Assembly (NCBI GenBank): GCA_034766995.1
Contig: CM068317.1
Span: 16,701,154 to 16,765,153 of the forward strand
DNA length: 64,000 nt
Direction: 5' to 3'
From: Acanthacorydalis orientalis
Lineage: Eukaryota; Arthropoda; Insecta; Megaloptera; Corydalidae
In this document: positions 12,521 to 23,399 of the stretch, one piece after another
How the letters are laid out: the number at the start of each line of letters is the position of its first letter
Numbering within the stretch: the stretch's first letter is position 1
Translations under genes and position numbers: made by a program
The notes under the pieces: model-generated
Seen by the model: the letters and a program-made list of their open reading frames with translations, nothing else
What the model was told of the DNA's origin: nothing
Databases searched by the model: none

Positions 12521-13129
12521 TGTTGAATATTTATTTGGTTGAAACACAAATAAAACAACAGAGTTTAAGTAGCTTCAAAAAAATGAGTTTATTGATAGAA
12601 AAATGTAGGCAAGTTGTGAGTGATTTGCTCGACAACTGCTCTCCAGTATGTTCGACTAGCGACTTCAATATTTTAGTTTGTATGCAGCGAGGGTCTGATG
12701 GACCCATGCTTGTTGAGCGCCGAACCAATGGGTTCACGGCTCGCGTTGCTTGCATTGCTGGAGTGTCGCTTGATGAGGGGACTCTCATGTGGATTCAATA
12801 TTTTTGGCGGTAGCGACGCTTTTATAGCGCGTCGCTGCAAAAACTATTACTACGTTTATTTCTTGGCCTTTGGAAAGGGAGCACAAAAGGTTTTATAACA
12901 ATATTGTGTACGTGCCGACAAACAGTTCGGCACGGCTTATTTTTAATTTATTTTTAATTGAGGGAAAAACCCGAAATATCCATTAGCAGTTCATCTGCGC
13001 AGCAGTGAACTTTATTATCCCATTGCGGTACAGGACAGGTATGCGCGCCCTTATACCTGACTTGAACGGTAACACAATTTACTTTTATACTATCATTCAA
13101 ATTACTCTGCATATTTTGCTAACATTCAA
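12521..13129 (-). repeat. 3' LTR of the copia element (left copy)
   Basis: It matches the right LTR in its outer part (about 12521-12675) and inner part (12792-13129), with only a handful of differences in the inner part. The middle is shorter and strongly diverged. On the minus strand it carries TATAAAAG (plus 12819-12826), placed inside a perfect 8-bp inverted repeat AGCGACGC/GCGTCGCT (12812-12836), and AATAAA (plus 12588-12593). Another stem, GTGCCGA/TCGGCAC, lies at 12912-12933. Its element-internal terminus has lost the first TG (reads TTGAATGTT). Confidence 0.92.
12819..12826 (-). promoter_or_regulatory. LTR TATA box
   Basis: TATAAAAG on the minus strand within the loop of the AGCGACGC/GCGTCGCT stem; the identical site in the other LTR is at 17377-17384. 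Position in the LTR and orientation agree with the gag-pol strand. Confidence 0.6.
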
Positions 13130-15894
13130 GCTTCTTTCGTACCGTGAGCTAATGCAACATACTCTGCTTCTGCTGTTGATAATGCTACTATACTTTGCCG
13201 TTGACTAGACCAGCAGATTGGCCCGCCATTCAAAATAAAAACGAAACCGCTTCTCGATTTTTGCGTTCCTACGCTCCCGGCAAAATCCGCGTCAGTGTAG
13301 CCACTCAGACTGAAAGTGCTCCCGCTGTTTCCTAAAATTATGCCATAATCGCGGGTCCCTATCAAGTAGTGAATAATTCGCTTAACAGCTTGCCAATGCT
13401 CTTAATTATACGATGTTAAAAATTGACTCGCGTAGTTAACCGCGTATTCAATGTCTGGACGACAGACTCTAGCCGCGAATAAAAGAGAGCCAACTGCTTC
13501 GCGATAAGGAATGTTTACAATATTTTCACATACATTTACATTATTTTGCAAGTAAAGGCCGGGTTCCGCAGGAACACTTACACTGTTTGCATTTATCATT
13601 CCAAACTTAAACACAATTTTATCGATGTAATTACGTTGGCTAACTTTTATTGTACGGTTTATGCGATCGCGTTTAATCTCCATGCCGACGAATTCATGAA
13701 CTTGATCTACGATTATTTGAAAATTAGATTTTAAATGTGACACGACTCTATCAATTGAATTTTTGCTTTTACTAATAACTAAACCGTCGTCGACATAAAG
13801 CGCTAAATAAACTTTATTATGGTCAATTTTTCCTACGAAGACACATTTATCACTTTCAATGTTTATGAAGTTAAACTCGCACAAGAAAAGAACAAACTTT
13901 TTATTCCAACAACGCGGCGACTGCTTCAGTCCATATAAACTTCGCTGCAACTTGTAGACGATGTCATCTTCCTCGATGTAACCTTCTGGTGGACGTAGGT
14001 AGATCTCTTCTTCAAGTACGCCGTTGAGAAACGCTGTTTTCACGTCGAACTTGATGATTTCTAGATCTTCTGTGGCCGCGATTGATAGTAATATCCTTAT
14101 CGACTCGTAACGAACTACTGGCGCAAAGGTTTCGAAGAAATCAATTCCTTCTCGCTGAGAGAAACCTTTGGCTACGAGTCGTGCTTTGTACCTGCTGCTA
14201 TTATCGTGCGAATTTTTCTTAATCGCAAACACCCATTTTGAGCCAATTACACGCTTACCTTTGGGCAGAGCGACAGCAGTCCAAGTGTGATTTTCATGCA
14301 AGGCTTGCTTTTCTTCTTGCACGGCTTCCTTCCACTGTTCTGCATCTAGGCCTGAGACTGCTTCGCTGTAACTCATTGGTACAGTCTCAGCTATGTAGGC
14401 AACAGGCACACCGTAGCGATCGATAGGGTTGGGCTGTTCTCTGTCGCGTAAGCGTCGACCTTGCTGCTCTGGTGGATCGATGATTTCCGCCTTTTCTTGA
14501 TTTTCGCCGATTTCTTGTTGTTGATTATTCTCTTCTTCTTCAACAGCTTGTTGATTGAGAACCGCTATATCATCAGCTTGTTGATGATTAACAATCTCAT
14601 CGGCGGCTTCAGCTTTGCGTTCTTCGTCAAGGCCAAAATCAAGCGTGTGACGAAAAACATTTGCTTCTTTTTGTTCTTCGCTGATTGGGCTTTTTTCGTT
14701 AAAATCCACATCGCTGCTTATGTGGATTTTTCGTTCACTTTTGTCCCAAAGCCTGTACTTTTTCGATTCACCTTCGTAGCCAACAAAGATGAGCTTTTTA
14801 CTCTTGGGATCGAGCTTGTGACGTTTTTCTTTAGGTGTGTTTAGGTATGCATCTATACCAAACACGCGCAGATGCTTAATTTCTGGCTTGCGACCGAAAA
14901 ACTTTTCAAATGGAGTTGATTTTTCTTCTTTATTGGTTACAACTCTGTTCAATAAATAACACGCAGTGTTAATTGCTTCTGGCCAAAGTTGAACATCAAC
15001 TTCATTATCAAATAGCATCTTTCGCGCACTTTCTACGATGGTCCGCATATCTCGCTCGGCGCGGCCATTCTGCTCGTGTATATACGGTGACGAAAACTCG
15101 TGAATAATTCCTCGATCTTTTACATACTTTTGGAACTTTTCAGATACGTATTCGCGATCGTTATCAGACTTCAAAACCTTGACTTTGTTGCTTGTTTGCG
15201 TGTTTACAAAGTTTTCGAAATCTTTAAATTTTTCGAACACTTCAGACTTGTGTCTCAAAAAATAAACCTTACGAAAACTTGTGCACTCATCTTTGAACAG
15301 TAAAAAATAGCGCGAGCCTCGCGGAGATTCGACGTTAATCGGTCCGCACACATCCGTGTGTATCTTTTCTCCAGGCTTGTAATTGTTCACAGTTTTCACA
15401 GACGGGTGCGGCTTGCGGGTTTGCTTACCCATCACGCAAGTTTCACAAAAGAAATCTCCATCTTTTTCAATACTTAAATCACGATCTTCAAGTAGTTGGC
15501 TGGTTTTGATAACCGCGCGAATATTCACATGTCCGAGTCTCTCATGCCACAGCTTCAGCATGTTTTCCTTTGATTCAGCCACATTACAGTTCACTGGCAC
15601 ATCAACTACAAAGTTCATTTTAAACAGTCTGCCGTGTGTCACGCCTCGCGACGTCAGATTGCCGTTTTTATCGCGCACTTCACAATGATGCTCATACGAG
15701 TGAAATGAGAACTTTTTGTCGTTGATTGTACCAACAGAAAATAAATTTCTTCTTAGTTCGGGCACCAACAAAACATTTTGCAACTCTCTTAAAACAGACT
15801 TTCCATTGACTTCTTCGCGAATTATCACTGTTTCTATGCCGATAGCAGGTAGAATTTTATCATCTGCTATTTTCACGGATCGATTTTCACTCAT
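13126..15894 (-). pseudogene. copia pol: protease C-part, integrase, reverse transcriptase, truncated RNase H
   Basis: In order: GAG-pre-integrase zinc region (LWHERLGH ... CETCVMGKQ), integrase core (HTDVCGPI, KSDNDREYV where the family has SDNGGEF, NGRAERDMR), a charged linker, an RVT_2 reverse transcriptase (WVFAIKKN, DVKTAFLNGVLEEEIY, catalytic LYVDDGLVIS) and RNase H (GYTDADFAG, SRSGFVF, STAEAEYVAL). The 830-codon frame ends at an in-frame TAA (SQFLTSYN*, 13402-13404), after which the same frame continues EHWQAVKRIIHYLIGTRD. RNase H then stops at a TGA formed where the gene is joined to the LTR (HGTKEA*), so its C-terminus is deleted. It starts at an ATG overlapping the upstream TGA, but that splits the protease and is a frameshift, not a natural start. 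Confidence 0.93.
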
Positions 15895-16824
15895 GAGTTA
15901 AGTACAGTGAAAAATTCTCGCCTATACGTCATGTGCATGCTAGCACCGGAATCTGCCAACCAGAAATCTTCGTCACTATCGGTTGTTTTTGAATAAAAAA
16001 CGCTAACGTCGCTGACGTATGCCTCGACTACATATGACGATTCTGTTTTGTGTGTGCTTTCACTTTTGCCGTTTTTATTTGGACACTCTCGCGCCCAGTG
16101 GCCTTTTTGCTTGCAAATCATGCACTTTGTTCGTTTCTTAAAATTCATGATTTTTTGCTTTTTATTGAACTTTTCTTTCTTGCTCGGCCGATTTTCACTG
16201 CTTGCTACACTAAGTGCTTGTGTCTGTAGTGCAAGAGACGCTACCTCTTTTTCAGTATCACACAGACGCTTGTCTTCACGAATTAGGTGGCTTATCAAAA
16301 CGTTTGTTTTTCTTTAAGATGCCGGAGTATTCTCCCACGACATTCTAAACGCAGAGAACTTAACCGGCAAACTGCACAAAATCTTGCTCTGCATTGCTGT
16401 TTCAGATGGATTGTCACCCGAATCAGCGAGCTGTTTGCAGATCAACTCGAACACTTCGAATTGATCTGCAACGTTTTGATCGCTGAGCACGCAAAAATCG
16501 TAGAACTTCTGCCACGCACTTTGTTTCTCGTCTTCAGTGACGTCGCCGTATCTTTCTTTTAGCTTTTCCCAAGCCGCTTTTGGAGTGGAACAATTAATTA
16601 AGCACCGCTGAAGACGCATTTCAACTGCACCTGCTATAATGTGTAACGCTTTTACTTGTAGACTTTTCTACTTTTTCCACTCGTTAGCTTTTGTCTGGCT
16701 CTTCTTCAGTCTCGTCCAAGTAACCCATGAGACCAGCTGATCCCAAAGCAAGGGTTACGCCAAACTTCCACATAGTGTAGTTGGTTTCGTTAAGCTTAAC
16801 GAAATTCGACTCTTTATCTGCCAT
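15891..16824 (-). pseudogene. copia gag and protease N-part
   Basis: Gag begins at the ATG at 16824: MADKESNFVKLNETNYTMWK, the typical copia gag start (UBN2-type). A frameshift near 16685-16690 and an in-frame TAG (16668-16670) interrupt it. It continues ALHIIAGAVEMRLQRCL, then WEKLKERYGD, a TAA at 16314-16316 after ENTPAS, then the CCHC zinc knuckle CMICKQKGHWAREC and the protease active site WLADSGASMHM. It ends at TGA (15891-15893), where a one-base shift separates it from pol. The intact gag-pol product would assemble virus-like particles; this copy cannot. Confidence 0.9.
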
Positions 16825-16934
16825 GATAAATTCACTATTTCACTGGAAGGTATATACGAGACTTTTAAACCAACTCCACACAACTTTGCTAAGCCCCGCT
16901 TTTTTCTTAAAACACAATACTCACTTAAATTCAC

Positions 16935-16966
16935 TGGCGCAGTGGAAGCGTGCTGGGCCCATAACC
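16935..16966 (-). promoter_or_regulatory. Primer-binding site matching the 5' half of initiator tRNA-Met
   Basis: Immediately inside the 5' LTR. On the plus strand the 32 bases ending GTGCTGGGCCCATAACC read like the 5' half of eukaryotic initiator tRNA-Met (from about nucleotide 8 to 39, crossing the CAT anticodon). On the element's strand they are the complement, starting GGTTATGGGCCCAG. Drosophila copia is known to prime from the same half-tRNA cut in the anticodon loop, with a PBS of about 15 nt. Here the complementarity is about twice as long. The tRNA comparison is from memory. Confidence 0.85.
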
Positions 16967-17689
16967 TGTTGAATATTTATTTGGTTGAAACAAATAAAAC
17001 AACAGAGCTTAATTCGCTTCAAAATAAAAATGAGTTTATTGATAGAAAAATGTAGGCAAGTTGTGAGTTACAAAGTGATTTGCTTGGCAACTGCTCTCTA
17101 GTATGTTCCACTAGCGACTTCAATATTTTGAGTCTGCAGTAGCGCGGGCCTGAAGGGCCCATGCTTTCTTGAGCACCAAGCGATGTACGCTCATGGCTCG
17201 CGTTTCACGTATTTTCTGGTACGATGCTGGGTACGGAAACTCTCTGGATTTGGAGCATTTCTACCCCCTCCGGGGGGTCGACTCTTGCTGTTGGGCCAGC
17301 GGAGCTCCAGGTCGACCAGTGAAGGCCGACCTCTTACTGGCCATTGGGGATTTCAATATTTTTGGCGGTAGCGACGCTTTTATAGCGCGTCGCTGCAAAA
17401 ACTATTACTACGTTTATTTCTTGGCCTTTGGAAAGAGAGCACAAAAGGTTTTATAACAATATTGTGTACGTGCCGACAAACAGTTCGGCACGGCTTATTT
17501 TTAATTTATTTTTAATTGAGGGAAAAACCCGAAATATCCATTAGCAGTTCATCTGCGCAGCAGTGAACTTTATTATCCCATTGCGGTACAGGACAGGTAT
17601 GCGCGCCCTTATACCTGACTTGAACGGTACCGCAATTTACTTTTATACTATCATTCAAATTACTGTGCATATTTTGCCAAAATTCAACA
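16967..17689 (-). repeat. 5' LTR of the copia element (right copy)
   Basis: 723 bp, against 609 bp for the left copy. It begins TGTTGAATATTT and ends AAAATTCAACA, followed by the TATAC target duplication. The TATA box is at 17377-17384 (minus). The extra length is in a GC-rich central block (about 17160-17355, with CCCCCTCCGGGGGG and CCAGGTCGACC) that has no close match in the left LTR, while the flanking parts are nearly the same. Confidence 0.93.
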
Positions 17690-17842
17690 TATACATATAA
17701 AAATATAATTTATTTTTAAAAATTTATATAACCACATCTTAGAGAATGAAATGCGGTTTGCACAATGTACGGTTCTTAAAAAAGGAAATATACATGTAAT
17801 TTTAAATATCAGATTAAAACCAAAAAAAAAATATAAATGTGG

Positions 17843-17846
<4 letters not shown>

Positions 17847-17904
<58 letters not shown>
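17847..17904. repeat. (TA)n microsatellite, left flank of mariner 4
   Basis: Tract ending in TATGTA directly at the element end at 17907. Confidence 0.95.
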
Positions 17905-17906
<2 letters not shown>

Positions 17907-17907
<1 letters not shown>

Positions 17908-19165
17908 TAGACCGGTGAAATAATAATTGCTGTTTTTACGTATCAAGTATAAAGAAGTATACGTTAGTTAAAAATTATATTTATTAATCAAAATAAAGAC
18001 TATTAGTCTGCACACATTTCTTCCAACGGGAAACGAGTATGTTTATTCCTACAAGATAGAATTCTGGAGTCCTGGAATTGATAAATTTGTCGAAAAGGTT
18101 TTGGCTGATACTTGATCATTGAAAACCTTCTCTCGTAGGAAATTACTCAAATGTTTAGAAAATGATAATCTGTCAGAGGTAGGTCCTAAGAATAAGGTGG
18201 GTGAGGTAAGGTTTCGTAACCCAATTCATTTAATTTTTTTAGTCATTTGTGAAACGTGTGGTCGGGCGTTGTCATGAAGAAGAATTGGTCCTCTTCGATT
18301 GACTAATGCTAGCCGTGAACAATGCAAATTTTAATGCATTTTTTCAATTTTCTGACAGTATTTTTCTGCTGTTATGGTTTCTTCAGGATTTAAGAAGTTG
18401 TAGTGAATGATGCCACTTTCCGACCACCAAACAGTGACCGAATCCTTTTTTTCATCAAAGTTCGGTTTAGGAAACTATTTTGGTACTCCTCAGTCTACTC
18501 ACTGTGATGAACATTTACAATTGTTGTAGAGAATTCGCTTTTCATCACATGTGACAATACGATTAAAAAAGGGATTATTTTTGTTACATAAAATAAGCTC
18601 AGAGTAGATTTCGTTTCTCCGAATTGCTTGACGTTCATTTATTTCATACGGCACCCATTTATGGAGCTGTTTTTGTTTTTCCAATTAGACTCAAATGTTG
18701 AACAACTGTTGAATGATCAACATTGAGTTCTACTACTTTTCGAGTTATTTTACGTGGTCTTCAATAATGGTTCTTAAATCATTATTGTCTATATCTGAAG
18801 AACGTCTACGACTCTCCTCATCATCAAGGCTTTCGTTTCCATTACAAAAGTTTTGGAACCAATGTAATTGACTCTTCGACAAAAAACAAATTCGATATTT
18901 CAAACAGTTTCTGTTGCTTTACGTCCCAATTTATACTCATGCAACCAAATAGCGTAAATTTGCTTTTTGCCATGACTAATTTAAGAGGTTATATCCAACA
19001 ATACTAAAGTATGAAAACAATAGACATTAGATGAAATCAGTGGTACGTATTTCATTGTTTATAATGATGTAGTACATGACTACGAGTATAATAGAACATA
19101 ACGGCAACTAGAAAAATCGATGCCAACTTAAAATGACAAAAACCCGTTATTATTTTTGCACCAAC

Positions 19166-19169
<4 letters not shown>
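17907..19169 (-). mobile_element. Mariner 4, cecropia/Hsmar1-like, decayed
   Basis: The right end read inward is TTAGGTTGGTGCAAAAATAA, almost the known Hsmar1/MADE1 terminus. The left end is TTAGACCGGTGAAATAATAA. The length is 1263 bp and it lies between two (TA)n tracts. The transposase on the minus strand shows KWVPYEINERQAIRRN, NPFFNRIVTCDEKRILYNN (family: TGDEKW), LLHDNARPHVSQM and HPPYS.DLPLTDYHF, with several stops. The first catalytic Asp block is altered. Clearly a fossil. Confidence 0.88.

Positions 19170-19213
<44 letters not shown>
19170..19213. repeat. (TA)n microsatellite, right flank of mariner 4
   Basis: Tract that starts at the TTAGG end of the element. Confidence 0.95.
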
Positions 19214-19214
<1 letters not shown>

Positions 19215-19469
19215 CGGTTAATTACGGGAACTCGAGCTGTTATGACGTATTTGAAATTATTGTTATGAAAGAAATGAGTGGAAAAAAACAAATTCAAAGA
19301 ATTTTTTGTTTGAAATTCTCTAATTAAAGTATATGTGGAAATTATTAAAATAAAAAATCTCGTAAATAAAAAGAGTAAATATTTAATGTAAATAAATAAT
19401 CTGTGTAAAACATAACCTTAACTGTAAAACCATACCGACTCTCAGCATCAGATATACCAACAATTGACA

Positions 19470-19870
19470 CCTCAAAATGACGAATAAAATAATTTTGAAG
19501 TATTTAAACGAAATCCAAAACAATATTAAAGAATTTAAATATAAAATAGCAGAACTAAAAGATAATCGAACAAAGTTTATACATAAACTTGTTTCAACTG
19601 AAAAAAAATGCCGCAGTGACAAAGCACATATATAAAAATCAAAAGATTAAAGTGAAGGCATTGGAAAAGGACGGAAACAGGAACAACATTATTTTGTGGG
19701 TGAAAAGTATATCGTGGATTAATTAGATAGAACAAGTTTACGGGTAGCAGTAAAAATAATAATAGAGTAAACGAAGTTAATACTAATTGCAGCCTATCTC
19801 AAACTAACTTTTGACAGGGAAATAATTATAGTGTTACATAACAACTTATTGATAGACATTTACAAAAAAA
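19470..19870 (+). pseudogene. LINE fragment (ORF1 coiled-coil plus endonuclease piece), plus strand
   Basis: The plus-strand frame reads EFKYKIAELKDNRTKF and then ALEKDGNRNNIILWV, resembling the coiled-coil/RRM start of LINE ORF1 proteins. It then passes to SLRVAVKIIIE and LILIAAYLKLTFD, an endonuclease segment that closely parallels VTVKIVIEKME and ILIAVYLRLNFD in the minus-strand LINE at about 22300. Sequence between ORF1 and endonuclease is missing. Stops are frequent. Confidence 0.5.
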
Positions 19871-20419
19871 TAATTCTTTTATTCTTCTATTTTTTTTCTC
19901 TCGTACAAACAAGTATTTTAGTTTCATTAACATTTACTTTGAGTTGGTTTGCCTGACAGTACGTTTTTAAAGTGTATTTTTTTTAATCTCAACAGTTGAA
20001 TCAAGTAAAATGATCAAATCGTCTGTATAGAGAAAGTTATACTTTCGTTTATACCATCAATATTAACGCCTTTGAGATTACCATTTTTTACGTGTTGTTC
20101 TAAGTCATTTATAAACAGAGTAAAGAATAGTGGACTTCTCTTGTAGCACACTTTTGCGATTTTAATGTTTTCTGTGGTTTTATTAATTTATCTTGAGAGA
20201 TTCCTTTGCCTTGTGGTATAAATATTTCACTACTTGGATATATTTTTTCATTCATTTCAAAGTTGTATATTTTTACCACATTAAGTTAAGACTTAGTCAA
20301 ATGCTTTTAAAATAATGAAATTAATTAAAGTATTTTTCTCCTACTAAGTCTCAGATGTATTTGAATGATGTTATTAAGTACGAAAATATTATCAATACAA
20401 ATTTTTCCATTTCTAACTT

Positions 20420-20667
20420 TTTAGCTACTATACGCCACTACAGTGGCTTTCGTCTATGTCATCTTTTTGAACGATACGCTCTATAGTGGCTTCCCGCTGG
20501 GTACACTTTTTGAATGGTACGCCACTATAGTGGTTCACTTGTTGGGTTGTGTTGTGTGTGCGAAAAGTAATGTGAGGCGAAGATCGCGTTTTGAATGTCA
20601 GGAATGTGATGTGAGACTGTGCGTAGTTCCCAGTTTTAAGATATATCACATAAAATTATACTATTAA
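20420..20667 (+). pseudogene. piggyBac transposase C-terminal fragment
   Basis: The frame ends CVVCAKSNVRRRSRFECQEC followed by DVRLCVVPSFKIYHIK. This is the Cys-rich zinc-binding tail of piggyBac transposases (typically C-x2-C ... C-x2-C ... LCVVPCFEIYHTK). Just upstream are three near-palindromic copies of GCCACTATAGTGG (about 20431, 20478, 20521). Only the tail is present; the catalytic domain is absent nearby. Confidence 0.7.
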
Positions 20668-21259
20668 TTATTAAAATATTTGTATTCATATTATTTCGTT
20701 GTTTTTTACAAAATTTTTAAATTAAAATATATAAAAATGTTAAAACTCATTGAGCTATAACTTTATTCTAACGTAAATGTTTAATGGAAAGCAACAGACG
20801 TCGATTAGGGTGTTACATCGTATACCTACAGTCAGAGGGGGAGCTCGTCGTACTGGGGCACCGCTACGCGATCAGACCTGCCGTAGTTGAGGTTTAAATC
20901 ACCTTGATTTTTATTGTATATTGCGTATTTTAACCCGATTATGTATACTCTCCGATAATATTAAGGTAAAGAATTTGGTCATAGAGTTAAGTAATGATAT
21001 GCCTCTATTATTGTTAGGGTCATCTCGTTTAACTTGCTTGAATAGCATAACCATTTGAATACTTACTCTGACTTCTGGAGTTTTTTCTTCTTCCTATATC
21101 TAATTAAAAAGTTTAAAATACTCCGTGGTCATATATTTGGCAGATTTTTAAAAATACATTAACAATTTTATTTAGACCTGGTGCTTTACGATTTTTGAAT
21201 TTATTAAGATTGTATAGCAATTAATTCTGCGTAAACGGACAATCCAAAACAGGGTGGAC

Positions 21260-22080
21260 GGACTTATTAAGAATTTTGTTTTATTCTATTTGTGGTAGGA
21301 ATAGTATACTTATATGTAATGCACACATTGTTCTTCAATAATAAGAGTGTTGTACTTTTTTATTATTTAACCTTTTTATTATGTTATATTCCAAAATTAT
21401 TGATTATTTTTACTATTTGACATTTTTGTTATTATGAAATTTTGATAAACTTTTTTATTTGAGTTTACTCTATTTTTACATTCTTTTTTTTCTTTCCACA
21501 TAATCTACCCTAGTGTCTTTGTCAAAGTTAGATTTTTTAAAAATTTTAACTTTTTGTCGTACAGCTTTTTTTGATTTTTACAGATTTGATCACACTAAAG
21601 TTGATTTACTAGTCTTTTTATTCTAGTTAAGTATCATATTGTTTTTCATTTCTAATTCTTCTGTAATTTCACAGATTAGTTGTACAAAAAAATGTATATA
21701 TTTGTTAACTAGTTAATATAAGTTTTGGTTAGAGTAATATCCCTTTTCGTTTAATGCACACGTACTAACAACATCAAATTGCTTTTATACTCGTATACTT
21801 TTTTCCATCTCATTTAAAATAGTCTATTTTAATTCGAGATAAAGTGTTTTTTTTTTTTTTTTTTGAATGGGATTCGTGTGATAATGTTTCTATACCAAAT
21901 ATTAGCTGACGTGGAAGGTGGATTAAGAAATCTACCACTTTAAAATTAATCCCATTTACGAGGGTTTGGAAATTTAACTATGACATATCGATAATAATTT
22001 TTCCTAGTATATTTATAAACGTAGCCTGTGCTTGGTATAACACATTTACTATGACCATTAGCTACTAGAAATCCAGTATT
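21260..22080. other. Decayed sequence between LINE blocks
   Basis: The minus strand still shows a possible endonuclease tail (NFKVVDFLIHLPRQ, about 21920). The rest is AT-rich and unreadable, with a T-run at about 21848-21865. Confidence 0.35.
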
Positions 22081-23399
22081 TTGTATACACTTAACCTACA
22101 AACGGCCTCCTTTATTGTAAATGTCTAATGCTTGTCTCAAATAATTTAGAGAGCTATGTTCAATGATTTCGAAATAACTTTGATTCATTGATCCAGTTCT
22201 GTCATTAAAGTCTCCAAATATTACAATCATAGTGTTTGCATCTTTTTCGTAAATTTCCGTCAATAAGTAGGTAAATAACTCTATAATTGTTACCATATCA
22301 AAATTTAGTCTGAGATAGACTGCAATTAGTATTCACTCCATTTTCTCAATTACTATTTTTACCGTTACTCATAAATCTGTTCTACTTAATTCTATTACTC
22401 CATACATTTTATTCATCAATAGAGCTATACCTCCTTTTGCTCTACTAAACGTTTTTTTCTTTGTTTGCTCGAACATTTATACACAAATAATTGCTAAAGT
22501 AACCTGAAAATTTAAGGTCAATGTTCCATACCCACATTTCACTTAAAAATAGTTATTTTTTGGTTATTATATAATTCTGTTATGTTTTTAATGTCATGAC
22601 AATTCCAGAATAAAACTTTCAATTTTTTTGTATTGTTAGACTCTAATATTGAAACAGATTCTTCTTGTATTTTCTATTTTCCTTTTGGCTATCTATTTTA
22701 TTTGGACTACGAAATTTTGCGTGATCGCAGAGTTTTTGACATCATTAGCTATATATGGTATTTTAAATTTTTCTTCGGAGTTGGTAGTTTCACCGATTCA
22801 TCTTGAGACCTCCTACCTGGAGGGTTATCGTATTGTTCATTATGTGGGTCTATATTCTCCTATTCATTTAACTGACAAATATCATTTAAATTTTTTAAGG
22901 AAAATTGTTTTTCATCTAGCCGTAACTTATTTTTGTAAACGATATTATGCCTTTTTTCCTTCTTACTGAAACTTCGTGACATATTTTTAAAGATTATTTT
23001 TTCTACCAGCTCGTTATCAGTTAATTTATCATTAATATGTTTTAATTTTTTAAGTTTCCCTTATTGGCAAATATTTGGTTTTTGATATATTGGCAATTAA
23101 TTTCTACTTGTATTGGGCGTTATCTATTTGAATTACATTTTCCAAAACCTCCTATCGTCCTTATATCCATTTCTGCACACTCTACTGGAAATTTTCTGTT
23201 TAAAAATTTTAGCACTAATTTTAGAAGATCTGAGAAATGATCTGTGTAATTGTTCTTAACGCTCTCAAAAATAATATTTTTTTCTTTCCATCCTTTTTCA
23301 ATCGCTCGACTTTAACTTATAGTTTATCATATGTATGTTTTGTTACTGCGAAATTTTTCTCGATTATTTATAAAGATTGTTTTATTTCTTCTTACTTCT

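Larger units (their letters stand above)
12516..17694 (-). mobile_element. Ty1/copia LTR retrotransposon (full structure, broken genes)
   Basis: The element spans 12521-17689 and is transcribed on the minus strand. It is bounded by a 5-bp target duplication TATAC (12516-12520 and 17690-17694). The outer LTR ends form the inverted repeat TGTTGAA...TTCAACA. In transcriptional order it has: 5' LTR (right), half-tRNA primer site, gag with a zinc knuckle, protease, integrase, reverse transcriptase, RNase H, 3' LTR (left). Integrase before RT identifies the copia order. Stops, frameshifts and a 3' deletion make it defective. LTR ends, TSD and PBS are seen directly. Confidence 0.95.

Noticed and set aside
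15891..15894. ATGA stop-start overlap as a natural gag/pol junction
   Set aside because: The overlap lies inside the protease region, just downstream of DSGAS; a one-base indel is the simpler explanation.
14238..16562. Several plus-strand open frames of 60-127 codons
   Set aside because: They are antisense shadows of the minus-strand copia gag-pol.
16935..16966. Possible tRNA gene (looks like initiator tRNA-Met)
   Set aside because: Only the 5' half is present and it abuts the LTR exactly, so it is the copia primer-binding site.
22649..22969. 106-codon plus-strand frame with hydrophobic start (looks like a membrane protein)
   Set aside because: It lies antisense to LINE ORF1/endonuclease remnants and is AT-rich chance sequence.
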